Below the pieces are notes generated by a model. That model was given only the letters and a program-made list of their open reading frames with translations. It did no database searches and was not told the DNA's origin. Shown here in pieces: positions 13,756 to 22,259 of a stretch of DNA of 64,000 nucleotides. A program made the position numbers and the translations under genes. Origin of the DNA: Neobacillus notoginsengisoli (lineage in GTDB: Bacteria > Bacillota > Bacilli > Bacillales > Cytobacillaceae); assembly GCF_003515685.1 (NCBI RefSeq), contig NZ_QWEG01000004.1, forward strand, positions 248,001 through 312,000, in the 5' to 3' direction. Every line of letters starts with the position of its first letter. The first letter of the stretch is position 1.

Positions 13756-15961
13756 ACGATTTTTTGGTATTTAGATTGATTAATTGGCTAAGTTCGTTCT
13801 GAATAGTAAGCAGGGCTTCTTCCTCGTCGATTTGCTGCTCTAAGGCTTTTGTAATTTGCCTTGAAATGACATGGCTATATAAATAGTTTTGGCCTTTATT
13901 CGCAATTTTAATATTTGGGAGAATTCTTTTCCGGCTCTTTCGATAGCTTTCCAAAACACTATCCTTCCATGGATAAGTATCCTCAAGCTCACTGCTTTCA
14001 TAATAGCTTTTCTTTAACGTGGAACCCCCTAGTAAAACTAATGGAATAACTAATTGGTCACTGCAAACCCAAGTCAGAAAATCTTCCATAGCTTCCTTTT
14101 TGGTGCTATATTGGTTAATTCCGATACTCCAGCCTCCCAATACAGGGGTTCCTCCAGGAATTTGGCCTACTCCAAGATTCCCGGCAACCTTCGACTTCGT
14201 GTAATCGTTTAAATCCATTGCATATGAATCATAAAGAATTGCCATTGCAGTTTTGCCTTCCTTAAAAACTTCAACTACTTCATCCCATGAATGTACAGGT
14301 CGATCAGTATTTTGTTTGTAGATATTTACAAAGTTTTTTAAGGCTGCTAAAGCATTGCTATTATGAATAATGACATTGCCATCGTCATCAAACACATCAC
14401 TTCCATAAGACCATAATCTGTTTAGGTAGCAAATCGTTGTATAAATGTTTTCTCCTGTCACTTTTGAAACACCATATGGTATAGGTGATTTGGGATTGAA
14501 AGACCTCGTGAAAAATTCCGCAATTATATTAAAATCCGCCCAGGTTTCCGGTACAGATAGTTCTTTCCCGTATATTCTGGAGAACTGCCTTTTCAATTGT
14601 TCGTTTTCAAATAAATCCTTTTGATAAAAAAGCAGCTGTGTCCCGGACATAATTGGTACTGCATGATATTCTCCATCATAGTAACCGCACTGCTGTTCAA
14701 GTCCGTCAATAAATTCATTAAAATTAATAGCTGAATTAGTAAGAGGCATGAGAACCTTATTTTTAACCAGTTCATCAATCCAAGTAATGTCCATCATAAT
14801 TCCGTCATATCTGTTGCTTTGGTCAGAATGTAGTTGATAGACAATATCTTCAAGTTCGTCGTATTTCAATAAATCGAATTCAATATGAATCCCAGTTTTT
14901 TGAACATATACCTCGGAAAGCATTTTTAAGCTAAAAGAGGTTGGACTATCGTACATTGCCAATCTTATGCGAACAGGAAGCGGGGCTTTTTTTAGTTCTG
15001 CTGTAACAGGAAGTGTTTCCCTGATTTCAGCAAAAATCCGCTCGGCCATCGGCTCATGGGTCCTTGGATTTTCAATTGCATGAAGTGCCCTCATGACCGC
15101 ATGATGAGCAACTTTTTTCTGGGATAAACGTATTTGAACTGGGAAGTTTTCTTCATCTTCAATCCAATTCTTATCCTTTAAGACGGCGATGTGTATACCT
15201 TTTCTCTTTAATAGCTTTATTGCTTTTTCTACTCCTTGAGCAATTAAATAAGTGCCTGCTACAATAGCATCAATTTGCGGATTTTGAAAGAGTAGTTCAT
15301 ATGCCGCCTTAAAGCCCCGCTCCTTGCTGTAGTCTGTTATTTTTAGAAGCCCCTTGCCGGCATGATACTTATTATAAATTTCAATGATTTTTTCATTATA
15401 GAGAAAGGATCCGTCTAAAATCATCGCGGTATTTTTTTTAGCATGACGATTAAAATAATTCATCGTTTGCTCGAATGCCTTTGAGTAGTCAAGGAATATT
15501 GCATCGCCTTTCAATATGGCATCCTCTCTCGGGGAAACAACAATAATAGGAGTTTCTACTTGGCCATCGACCAAATCCTTTTTTCTGGGAATCACTGTAA
15601 GCAAGATAATTCCATCCACTCTTTGTTCCAGGCATTTATCAATCGCTTTTCTTTCAAGAAGACGATTATTATGTGTGAAGAGTAACAGGACACTATAACC
15701 ACGTTCATTTAGCATAGTTTCGACGTGGAAAATTAGCGATGAATATTCCGGATTGGTTGAGTTAGGCAGAATCAGCCCGATTAAACTGCTTTTTTCCATT
15801 TTAAGACTGCGTGCATTCGCATCAGGCCTGTAGTCCAGTTCTTTCATTGCACTCTCAACCCGCTCAATTAAATCCAAATTATTCGTTTTTCCATTAAGCA
15901 CATTCGACACTGTTCCAATTGAAACCCCAGCCAACTGTGCAACCTCTTTTATAGTAGCCAC
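13754..15961 (-). CDS. LacI-family regulator fused to a solute-binding-protein domain
   Basis: A 735-residue protein about twice the usual LacI length (330-340). Residues 1-56 are a classic LacI DNA-binding domain (VATIKEVAQLAGVSIGTVSN, hinge helix RPDANARSLK). Residues 57-325 form a LacI-type sensor domain (SLIGLILPNSTNPEYSSLIF). From about 330 to the end runs a second sugar-binding fold of the ABC solute-binding family 1 type (DGIMMDITWIDELV, YYDGEYHAVPIMSGTQLLFY, GVGQIPGGTPVLGGWSIGIN). No signal peptide precedes it, so it works in the cytoplasm, presumably as an extra effector sensor. GTG 15961 is preferred over GTG 15973 because of spacing from GAGGTGG. It likely controls the adjacent sugar operon and itself. 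Confidence 0.85.
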   Translation of the reverse strand: MATIKEVAQLAGVSIGTVSNVLNGKTNNLDLIERVESAMKELDYRPDANARSLKMEKSSLIGLILPNSTNPEYSSLIFHVETMLNERGYSVLLLFTHNNRLLERKAIDKCLEQRVDGIILLTVIPRKKDLVDGQVETPIIVVSPREDAILKGDAIFLDYSKAFEQTMNYFNRHAKKNTAMILDGSFLYNEKIIEIYNKYHAGKGLLKITDYSKERGFKAAYELLFQNPQIDAIVAGTYLIAQGVEKAIKLLKRKGIHIAVLKDKNWIEDEENFPVQIRLSQKKVAHHAVMRALHAIENPRTHEPMAERIFAEIRETLPVTAELKKAPLPVRIRLAMYDSPTSFSLKMLSEVYVQKTGIHIEFDLLKYDELEDIVYQLHSDQSNRYDGIMMDITWIDELVKNKVLMPLTNSAINFNEFIDGLEQQCGYYDGEYHAVPIMSGTQLLFYQKDLFENEQLKRQFSRIYGKELSVPETWADFNIIAEFFTRSFNPKSPIPYGVSKVTGENIYTTICYLNRLWSYGSDVFDDDGNVIIHNSNALAALKNFVNIYKQNTDRPVHSWDEVVEVFKEGKTAMAILYDSYAMDLNDYTKSKVAGNLGVGQIPGGTPVLGGWSIGINQYSTKKEAMEDFLTWVCSDQLVIPLVLLGGSTLKKSYYESSELEDTYPWKDSVLESYRKSRKRILPNIKIANKGQNYLYSHVISRQITKALEQQIDEEEALLTIQNELSQLINLNTKKS

Positions 15962-15977
15962 ACGCAACTCCACCTCG

Positions 15978-15990
15978 TTAAACGTTTCAT
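15978..15990 (-). promoter_or_regulatory. Second LacI-type operator, autoregulatory site
   Basis: TTAAACGTTTCAT lies 17 bp upstream of the regulator start and shares AAACGTTTCAT with the operator before the aldolase gene. It suggests that the fusion protein represses its own synthesis. Confidence 0.6.
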
Positions 15991-16062
15991 ATCTATGCTA
16001 AATAGTAGCACATTGTCCAGAAAGCGCAAACAATCGACGGGTCTGCTGCTTCAAAAGCGAAA

Positions 16063-16097
16063 GCACCGGCTGTGTTATATTTAGCCGGTGCCTTTTT
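16063..16097 (-). terminator. Terminator after the CPBP pseudogene
   Basis: GCACCGGCT and AGCCGGTGC form a 9-bp stem with a loop of about 11 bases. T-rich sequence flanks it on both strands, so it may work in either direction. Confidence 0.7.
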
Positions 16098-16101
16098 CAG
16101 C

Positions 16102-16917
16102 TTACATGGCATGGGTGGAATTTTGAGCAGGAATGTTTTTTCCTGACGACCAAATCATCTTTCCGACTGCCAGGACGGTTGCGAACATGAGTATAGGAAT
16201 GATATACCCGATTGATTCCAAAAGAAAAGAAGAATGATGATGCTCTGAGCGGTAGAAAATTCCCCCGTTATCTTGGCCAAGGGTGCCATTGAAAAGGCCG
16301 TAACACACATTCAGGCCCCAGTGGATACCCGTTGCGGCCCCTATCGAGCCTGATTTATAAAACGCATAAGTTAGCGAAAGGCCTAGAAGAACCGAAAACT
16401 GTGTATTGGAGAGGGAGAACCCTTCATTCCAGATGTAGTCAAAAGCATAGACGGTGATGGAAATTGCAAAAATCCACGGAACGGGGAGGAGATTCTTTAG
16501 TTGGGCGAAAATATAGCCTCGTGTAATGAGATCATTTAGAAATGAGCCGATAAAGAATGTTCCTAAAACCATCCCAAATGTCAGCAGCGATTCCTCTACC
16601 GGTTTAACCCCCGTCATGCTGAACGCGCCAAGTTTCCAGGAAACGAGGTATTTGATAAGTCAAAAACTAAATCCAATGCTGAAGCCGATGAAAAGGTTTC
16701 TCCGCCACTTAAGAGGAAACTTGAGACCTGCATCACTGAATTCCTTCCGCTCCGTCCACTTTAAGAGGAAAAACAGAAGAGGAAAAAAGCCGACCACCAA
16801 AAGAAGCTGCACCACAATACTCGCCGATTTCGCAATCCCCATATTCAAATACACATCAAGCAAAATAAAACCCAACAAAACCTTTGCATAACGCCAATAA
16901 ATCCCGATTGGGCCCAT
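16102..16917 (-). pseudogene. CPBP (CAAX/Abi) family membrane protein, interrupted by in-frame TGA
   Basis: Two ORFs, 16917-16660 and 16617-16102, lie in one frame and together give a protein of about 271 residues, the normal CPBP size, split by a TGA at 16660-16662 (context IGFSF-stop-LIKYLVSW). Hydrophobic segments alternate along the whole length. The family's first motif, normally EExxxR, here reads NDLITRG, so the catalytic glutamates are absent; the second motif HWGLN is present. The gene is therefore probably inactive as a protease, or a non-enzymatic member. A sequencing error could explain the TGA but not the motif loss. Confidence 0.75.
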
Positions 16918-16945
16918 AAAACCACTCTCAATTCATATAGAATAG

Positions 16946-17016
16946 TGAAGCAGGGGGACGGTTCTGCTGCTTCATTCGGTACCCGAAAGAAGCGCTGGAA
17001 CCGTCCCCGTGCCTCA
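16946..17016. repeat. Dispersed palindrome, copy 6
   Basis: A full copy with apex TTCGGTACCCGAA. Its right-end TCA (17014-17016) is the TGA stop codon of the minus-strand HAD gene, and its left end lies 29 bp upstream of the CPBP pseudogene start. Confidence 0.9.
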
Positions 17017-18135
17017 AATAATGCTTCTGACTTCCATGACGTTTTCGAAGATATAGTCTGCTTGGTGTTGTTCGAATTGGCTGCGGGCTTTTGTGCCGGT
17101 TAGGCCCGTCAGGACAGCGGCGAATTGGCAGCCCATTTTGCGGGCAGCGAGAAGGTCGGCAAGTGAGTCGCCGACGACGAGAGTTTCCGGACCGTTTTTT
17201 AGTGGCAGTGGCGTGTTCAAAAGTGTGTCCGCGTTTGTTGTTTTGCCAAAGAGAGCTTGTAAATAAGTATACGGGTGCGGCTTCGCTAGTGACTGTCTAT
17301 CGTTTCGCTGGCGCTCGGCCATCAGGACATCATCGGCTGTAGCGATATTGTCCCGGTCAAAATATTGGAGCCAACCGAGCTGTTCAAAAGGCTGGATTGT
17401 TTCAAGTTCGGGCCTTCCAGTTCCAACCCCAAGTAGGATTCCACAATCCTCCAAGTCTCTGAAAAGGCGGTTAATGTCTTCGCGTGGGCAAAGTACCTTT
17501 TCATTGGCCAAGAAACCTGCTTTACCTTTCTGAACCGATGGCCTGCCTGTCGAGTTGAACACATGGTCATCGCCGACATACCATTCCTGGGAAACATGCT
17601 CTCCGACGGACCAGAGTTCGCCCTTTTCCTGAAAAACATTTGTTTTAATCCCCAGCTTTTCTGAAGCAAGGGCATCCAAGTGGCGGAATAGCCCTCGCTT
17701 TGTTTCCTTTGACTTTTCAAAATCATTCAGGAACTTGCCGAAGTAAAGATTATTTTTACGGCCTTTCAGTTCATTACCGATATTCATTAATGTTTTTCTA
17801 TCAAGACCGTTGCTGAACAAGTTCTTAATTTTACTTGTATCATCAAGTTGTGACAACAGCCGGATGAGGTGATAGCTGAACGTTATGTAAATCATATCCC
17901 AGTTGGCATTGAGTCCGCGGGACTTAAGGAATGAGAGCACGCCGTCTTTTTGGAATACTTCTGACCTGATGGCGTCAATTTCGGCTTGTGTAAAATCGGT
18001 CCGAAACTTTTCCGGCGCAAGGCCGAGATAATTCGGGCTCATCAGCATCTCCCACACCGTGAGAGCCGAAGCATCAAAGTAATGCTCCTCACTCAGTAAA
18101 ACACCGTCGACATCAAACAATATCGTATTGATCAA
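17014..18135 (-). CDS. HAD superfamily hydrolase
   Basis: A 373-residue protein. HAD motif I is FDVDGVLL at residues 7-14 with the nucleophile Asp8 and acid/base Asp10. Motif II is likely GVGTGRPE near residue 237, motif III the Lys in SLAKPHPYTYL near 285, and motif IV GDSLADLLAARKMG near 321. A large all-helical cap of about 200 residues lies between motifs I and II, larger than in ordinary phosphoglycolate phosphatases. Phosphatase activity on a small metabolite is expected. It starts at TTG 18135 after GAGGGGGA. The stop codon comes from a dispersed palindrome. Confidence 0.8.
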   Translation of the reverse strand: MINTILFDVDGVLLSEEHYFDASALTVWEMLMSPNYLGLAPEKFRTDFTQAEIDAIRSEVFQKDGVLSFLKSRGLNANWDMIYITFSYHLIRLLSQLDDTSKIKNLFSNGLDRKTLMNIGNELKGRKNNLYFGKFLNDFEKSKETKRGLFRHLDALASEKLGIKTNVFQEKGELWSVGEHVSQEWYVGDDHVFNSTGRPSVQKGKAGFLANEKVLCPREDINRLFRDLEDCGILLGVGTGRPELETIQPFEQLGWLQYFDRDNIATADDVLMAERQRNDRQSLAKPHPYTYLQALFGKTTNADTLLNTPLPLKNGPETLVVGDSLADLLAARKMGCQFAAVLTGLTGTKARSQFEQHQADYIFENVMEVRSII

Positions 18136-18191
18136 CAGCCATCCCCCTCAGATTTACTTTTATTTACTGTAACACATGTGAGGATTCGAAG

Positions 18192-18270
18192 TGAAGCGGG
18201 GAAGCAGGGGGACGGTTCTGCTGCTTCATTCGGGACCCGAAAGAAGCGCTGGAACCGCCCCTGTGCCTCA
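18192..18270. repeat. Dispersed palindrome, copy 7
   Basis: A copy with a duplicated left end (TGAAGCGGGGAAGCAGGGGG) and apex TTCGGGACCCGAA. It lies upstream of the HAD gene. The remaining sequence to 18380 shows no ORF or clear signal. Confidence 0.85.
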
Positions 18271-18395
18271 CCCAGAAGTGGCAGTGCTTTTCAGGGATTT
18301 TCCCGGAAGTTGTAGTGTTGTGCCTTCAATGCCGTAACAAATTGTTTCATCTGGGAATAGTTTGGAATGGTAAAGAATTGGAGGAGGTATCCAGT

Positions 18396-18724
18396 ATGCA
18401 GCAAAATGGCATTGAGGGAGTAGAGCAACAAAATACAGGGACGCGGGATCATCACGAGAAATGAAGTAACATTTATATCAATTTATCCAGGTTGAGTTGA
18501 AGGACGGGACGGTATATCAAGGGATTTTGCATAGCTATGACAAGGAACAAATGTATATGATTATGCCTAGTATGCATTCCCCGTATGCATCCATGTATTC
18601 CCATACTAAAGATGAAAGCCGGCTATTTCCTTTCTTTGGTCCATTCGGTTTATTCGGGTTTCCGTTTTTTAGCATTAGGGCATTTGGTCCATTCTTTCCA
18701 TTTTTCATTTTAAGAAAGCCGTGA
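18396..18724 (+). pseudogene. LSm-like small protein, frame disrupted near its N-terminus
   Basis: GGAGGAGG precedes an ATG at 18396 that encodes MQQNGIEGVEQQNTGTRDHH and stops at TGA 18462. In another frame, from 18470, comes HLYQFIQVELKDGTVYQGIL, then HSYDKEQMYMIMP and a Phe/Pro-rich tail. The second part looks like the LSm-type fold of short Bacillus proteins, whose strand VELKDGTVYQGIL needs residues upstream, but TAA at 18467-18469 blocks that frame. A change within about 8 bp seems to have split the gene. A TTG at 18497 might still allow a 75-residue product. Confidence 0.5.
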
Positions 18725-18725
18725 G

Positions 18726-18760
18726 AAAAGCTTGCAGAGATCATGCTGCAAGCTTTTTTT
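18726..18760 (+). terminator. Terminator after the LSm-like gene
   Basis: AAAAGCTTGCAG and CTGCAAGCTTTT form a 12-bp stem with an 8-base loop and a run of T residues. Confidence 0.85.
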
Positions 18761-18777
18761 GGGGTAGTGCTGGGAGA

Positions 18778-19506
18778 TTATTTTGAGCATGAAAAAATCC
18801 TGTAATCCAATATCTCATGGTACTTGGCTATCATCTGAAAATGCTGGTTCATGACTGCATACAGCTTAGGATCGATATGGGCTGAATAATGGAATTCCGG
18901 CGTTGCCTGATGCTGGAGAATTGGCGTTGTTTGCGAGTGGATTTTTATGTTTTTGAATCCGATACGTTCCAATAGGGAAATCCAGTCACGCTCCACTGGG
19001 AGGGAATCAAATCCATAAAAAGTTTTTATTTCATTTTCAACCCACTCTTCCGGTTTCTTGTTCACCGTCAGTTCGTTTGCGATAAATCTTCCGCCAGGCT
19101 TCAGTAGTCGGTATATCTCCTGAAGGGCCCTTGGTTTATTGACAAAAGATAGAACCGATTCGGATAGAATTAAATCGAACATTCCGCCTTTTAGAGGAAG
19201 TTTTTCAATTGAACCTTGAATAATTTTAACCGGCAGATTGTTTTTTTCCATTCTTTGTTTTGCTTTTTCAACCATAATCGGGTTGATGTCCACCCCAATT
19301 ACCCTTGCTTCATAAGTGGAGGCGAGATAGGCGGCTGTTTGCCCCGTCCCGCAGCCTGCATCCAAAATTCGCGTACCCGCATGAATCCGCTCTCCTTGAA
19401 GGATTTCCTTTGTCAGCTCAAAGCCCCCCGGATGAGCACCCCCAACCCCAAACTTGGACAAAAAATCTAAATAAATCGAATCTCGAATCGGAACCACCTT
19501 CTCCAT
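18778..19506 (-). CDS. Class I SAM-dependent methyltransferase
   Basis: A 242-residue protein with methyltransferase motif I ILDAGCGTGQTAAYLA at about 46-61, the acidic ribose-binding residue in VIGVDINPIMVEKAK, motif IV-like FDLILSESVLSF and the post-motif LLKPGGRFIANEL. This is the Methyltransf_11/25 type. The C-terminal 100 residues are more variable and would determine the acceptor, which cannot be identified. A GGGGA site lies 8 bases before the ATG. It appears monocistronic, between a terminator and a dispersed palindrome. Confidence 0.85.
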   Translation of the reverse strand: MEKVVPIRDSIYLDFLSKFGVGGAHPGGFELTKEILQGERIHAGTRILDAGCGTGQTAAYLASTYEARVIGVDINPIMVEKAKQRMEKNNLPVKIIQGSIEKLPLKGGMFDLILSESVLSFVNKPRALQEIYRLLKPGGRFIANELTVNKKPEEWVENEIKTFYGFDSLPVERDWISLLERIGFKNIKIHSQTTPILQHQATPEFHYSAHIDPKLYAVMNQHFQMIAKYHEILDYRIFSCSK

Positions 19507-19560
19507 TCAACATATCCCCATCATATGAAAAGAAAGAAAAAGTGGTTCCTGAGGCAGTGG

Positions 19561-19632
19561 TGAGGCAGGGGGACGGTTCCACTGCTTCATTCGGGACCCG
19601 AAAGAAGCGTTGGAACCGTCCCTGGGCTTCAT
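19561..19632. repeat. Dispersed palindrome, copy 8
   Basis: A copy with apex TTCGGGACCCGAA and one arm mismatch (TCCCTGGGC). The right-end TCA at 19629-19631 provides the TGA stop of the Sir2 gene. Confidence 0.88.
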
Positions 19633-20342
19633 TCAAGCTGCTGTAGGATGGAGCCGATTTTTTCGTTGGTGATGATGAGGTCGGCGAGGTGGTCGAGGCC
19701 GGTTTTTTCGATGTTTATGATGACGAGTTTTGCGCCTGCTTGTTTTGCGATTTGGGGGAAGAGGTTGGCTGGGGATACGGTCAGAGAAGAACCGATTGCG
19801 ACGAACAAGTCAGCCTTTTTGGCCTCCCGTTCAGCCTGGATAAAGGCGTCTTCCGGCAGCTCCTCCCCGAAAAGGACAACCGATGGCCGCAAGAAGCCGC
19901 AGCATTCGCATGATGTACCGAGCTCCATGAAGTTATCAATCGGATACCTCCTTCTGCAGTCATTGCAATGACAGGTTCTTAACGTGCCGTGAAGCTCGGC
20001 GACACTTTCACTTCCGGCAAGGTGATGGAAGCCGTCAACATTTTGCGTAATAATCGATTTGACTTTTCCTTCACGTCCCCATTTAGCCAGAATTTCGTGC
20101 CCTTTATGGGGAGTGCACGCTCTTAGGCTCTCAACCCGGTAACGATAAAAATCAATGAATGCTTCCCGGTTATTGTACATGGCATCCGTGCTCGCCAACT
20201 CCATCGGGTCTATATTATTCCACAAACCCGTAGAAGCTGATCTGAAATCCGGCAAGCCCGCCTCTGTACTCATCCCCGCACCAGTAAACACAACCGTATA
20301 AGAAGACTCATCAAACAACCTCCTCAACACATCCAACTTCAA
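19629..20342 (-). CDS. NAD-dependent protein deacylase, sirtuin
   Basis: A 237-residue Sir2 protein that removes acyl groups from lysine using NAD. Visible motifs: the NAD loop GAGMSTEAGLPDFRS, TQNVDGFH, the catalytic His in AELHGTL, a four-cysteine zinc site (CHCNDC, then CECCG) and GSSLTVSPAN. The frame stays open upstream, but that part is a translated palindrome copy (TGTVPVLHSS and similar), so it is not real coding sequence. The TTG at 20342, about 8 bases after AAAGGAGG, is the likely start; TTG 20348 is too close to the ribosome site. Confidence 0.88.
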   Translation of the reverse strand: MKLDVLRRLFDESSYTVVFTGAGMSTEAGLPDFRSASTGLWNNIDPMELASTDAMYNNREAFIDFYRYRVESLRACTPHKGHEILAKWGREGKVKSIITQNVDGFHHLAGSESVAELHGTLRTCHCNDCRRRYPIDNFMELGTSCECCGFLRPSVVLFGEELPEDAFIQAEREAKKADLFVAIGSSLTVSPANLFPQIAKQAGAKLVIINIEKTGLDHLADLIITNEKIGSILQQLE

Positions 20343-20373
20343 AGCCAATCCCTCCTTTTGTGTTGAAGTAAGG

Positions 20374-20455
20374 TGAAGCACAGGTACGGTTCTGCTGCTT
20401 CTTTCGGGACTCGAATGAAGCACTGGAACCGTCCCCGTGCTTCCCCGTGCTTCAT
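20374..20455. repeat. Dispersed palindrome, copy 9
   Basis: A copy with apex TTCGGGACTCGAA, a CACAGGTACGG variant left arm and a duplicated right end (GTGCTTCCCCGTGCTTCA). It lies between two minus-strand genes and supplies the TGA stop of the upstream one. Confidence 0.85.
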
Positions 20456-21063
20456 TGACGATCTGCCCTTCCAAAAAAGGATTTTATTTTTTCTGAAAAG
20501 GAGCGCTGCTCTGGAATGGGTTTTTCCTTGATATTAATAAGAGTCCAGATGTTCTGATGTTCAAATGCATCTGTTAAAAGGTCAATCCCGAAGTTTTTGC
20601 AAAACGACTGCATATCCTCATAATCATACTGATAGTCTTCAGAGTCTGGGAATGGCTGCTCAAAGGAAAAAGGCTTTCCTTCCTGTTCGGGTTTTTCCAC
20701 ATCCTCACCAGAATAAAACTTCCTAACAATTTTGCCGTTCTGATGAACGCTTAAATAGTACGTATCGACTGTGCTCTGCCCCATCGCCTGAATGGCAGTG
20801 GCGGAAAAGACCTGGGAAAGCTTGTTGGCCAATGAGACTTGCTGCTCATAGGAATCATGGCGAATCGTTACCCAGTTTTTATGAAGGCTCCCCACAGCAA
20901 AACAGGAAGGATATTCCTTCTGAAAAAAATCAATTTCTGCCTGCTGGTTGGATTTAATCTCAGGTTTTTCTCTATAAAGACCGTTAAGCCAATAGGCTAA
21001 ATACTTCTGAACCTCGTTCACATTGTCCGTTTGCAGATGAATTTCATAAAAATTAATAGACAT
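20452..21063 (-). CDS. Hypothetical protein, about 203 residues
   Basis: Not recognised. A soluble alpha/beta protein starting MSINFYEIHLQTDNVNEVQ, with an acidic central stretch (PFPDSEDYQYDYEDMQSF) and a basic tail (KIKSFFGRADRQ). A repeated pattern of short strands suggests two related halves. GGGAGGTG lies just before the ATG at 21063; the longer open frame upstream is again a translated palindrome and should not be annotated. The TGA stop is contributed by palindrome copy 9. No neighbour suggests a pathway. Confidence 0.65.
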   Translation of the reverse strand: MSINFYEIHLQTDNVNEVQKYLAYWLNGLYREKPEIKSNQQAEIDFFQKEYPSCFAVGSLHKNWVTIRHDSYEQQVSLANKLSQVFSATAIQAMGQSTVDTYYLSVHQNGKIVRKFYSGEDVEKPEQEGKPFSFEQPFPDSEDYQYDYEDMQSFCKNFGIDLLTDAFEHQNIWTLINIKEKPIPEQRSFSEKIKSFFGRADRQ

Positions 21064-21139
21064 AACGCACCTCCCGCAATAAACTACAAACTTAAACTTC
21101 AACAAAAGAGGCCGGGAATCCTTCTTTTTAATGGAAGAG

Positions 21140-21210
21140 TGAGGCAGGGGGACGGTTCCGCTGCTTCTTTCGACTCTCGAATGAAGCACCGGAACCGTCC
21201 CCTGCTTCAT
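21140..21210. repeat. Dispersed palindrome, copy 10
   Basis: A full copy with apex TTCGACTCTCGAA, between divergent genes. Compensating changes at the apex (GACTC/TCGAA against GGACC) keep the hairpin, which argues for selection on structure. Confidence 0.88.
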
Positions 21211-21292
21211 TATTGGAAAAAGATGAATCTAATGTTAATACTATTCGTATGTTAGAAAACGGTTTTTTGTAGTGAGGGGGGAGTCGGGGCAA

Positions 21293-22189
21293 TTGGTGAA
21301 ATGGCTGGCGTATTTAGTGATTGGTTTTGCTTATTTCATGGGAATACTTGCTGTTGATGAGTGGCTTGCTGACCGCAGCGGTGACTATCTTGCGGCGTAT
21401 TTGGTAATGGGACTGGGGATTTTCCTCGTAGGACTGTTTCTTTTGAAGGGAAAAGTACTCTTCTCTTTCAAACTATTTAAAAACTATTATTTGCGAGCTT
21501 ATCTAGTGATCACTATAGGGGAGCCTCTCTCCTATGAAGTGTTTGATCAGTGGAGGCTCGGGAAATTTAGGAAGTTGGCGGACTTGAAGGATGTTTGGAT
21601 GTTCCCGGGATCCATTGGCTGGCTGAACCTATTTATTTACAGTATGGGGGCGGCATTTATTCTAACTGCTGCTTATATTTTTATTGTTGGGTTAAAGGAA
21701 TCTGGGAAAAACGTCATCCTGCTCTGTGTTTTTTCACTTTTGCTAACAGCTTTTTCCGTTTATATCACGAAAAATGACTTTGAAGCAATAAGGACTGATG
21801 GGATTGTTACGCACAAGCTTGGCAAAAAGGAGGAAATTGCTTGGTCTGAAGTGAGGCATGTCGATATTCTGGGGTACCTTTCCGAAGACGGCGTATCCAA
21901 AAACCGTACAAGGAGTTTTAAATGGGATTTCGTTTTCTATCTAAACGATGGAACTGAGAAAAGAATTGGCCCCTTTTTGTACAGCGAGTTTTATTTAAAC
22001 GGTTCCTTGGACATAAAAAAGCTCATTATCGAGAAAAAAATCCCGATGGCTACCGATAAAATCACTAAAGAAGAATGGGGTTTTATAAAAGTCCACATGG
22101 AATACGAAGACGGAAACCCCGAAGACTTCTACAGCGTGTTCCAATACAATCCCGAAGCCAAAGAATACTACAGCATTCCGTATGAGTGA
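21293..22189 (+). CDS. Membrane protein with C-terminal PH-like domain
   Basis: Not recognised at gene level. About 298 residues: hydrophobic segments near 5-22, 34-53, about 110-135 and 140-160, then a soluble C-terminal half. The segment FEAIRTDGIVTHKLGKKEEI followed by AWSEVRHVDI is the pattern of bacterial PH-like domains of membrane proteins such as YcxB/YdbT types. Function is unknown. The start is uncertain: TTG 21293 or GTG 21296 lie behind the purine-rich AGGGGGGAG, while a GTG at 21272 would place that site inside the gene. The TGA stop is the first triplet of a palindrome. Confidence 0.6.
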   Translation: MVKWLAYLVIGFAYFMGILAVDEWLADRSGDYLAAYLVMGLGIFLVGLFLLKGKVLFSFKLFKNYYLRAYLVITIGEPLSYEVFDQWRLGKFRKLADLKDVWMFPGSIGWLNLFIYSMGAAFILTAAYIFIVGLKESGKNVILLCVFSLLLTAFSVYITKNDFEAIRTDGIVTHKLGKKEEIAWSEVRHVDILGYLSEDGVSKNRTRSFKWDFVFYLNDGTEKRIGPFLYSEFYLNGSLDIKKLIIEKKIPMATDKITKEEWGFIKVHMEYEDGNPEDFYSVFQYNPEAKEYYSIPYE

Positions 22190-22257
22190 GGCAGGGGACG
22201 GTTCTGCTGCTTCATTCGACTCTCGAATGAAGCGCTGGAACCGTCCCCCTGCTTCAT
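22187..22257. repeat. Dispersed palindrome, copy 11
   Basis: A full copy with apex TTCGACTCTCGAA. The left-end TGA is the stop codon of the plus-strand membrane protein; the right end lies 2 bp from the stop of the convergent CAP-protein gene. Confidence 0.9.
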
Positions 22258-22259
22258 AG

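Noticed and set aside
19629-20474. A 281-residue version of the Sir2 protein
   Set aside because: The first 40 or so residues are a translated dispersed palindrome and lack a ribosome site; the TTG at 20342 has one.
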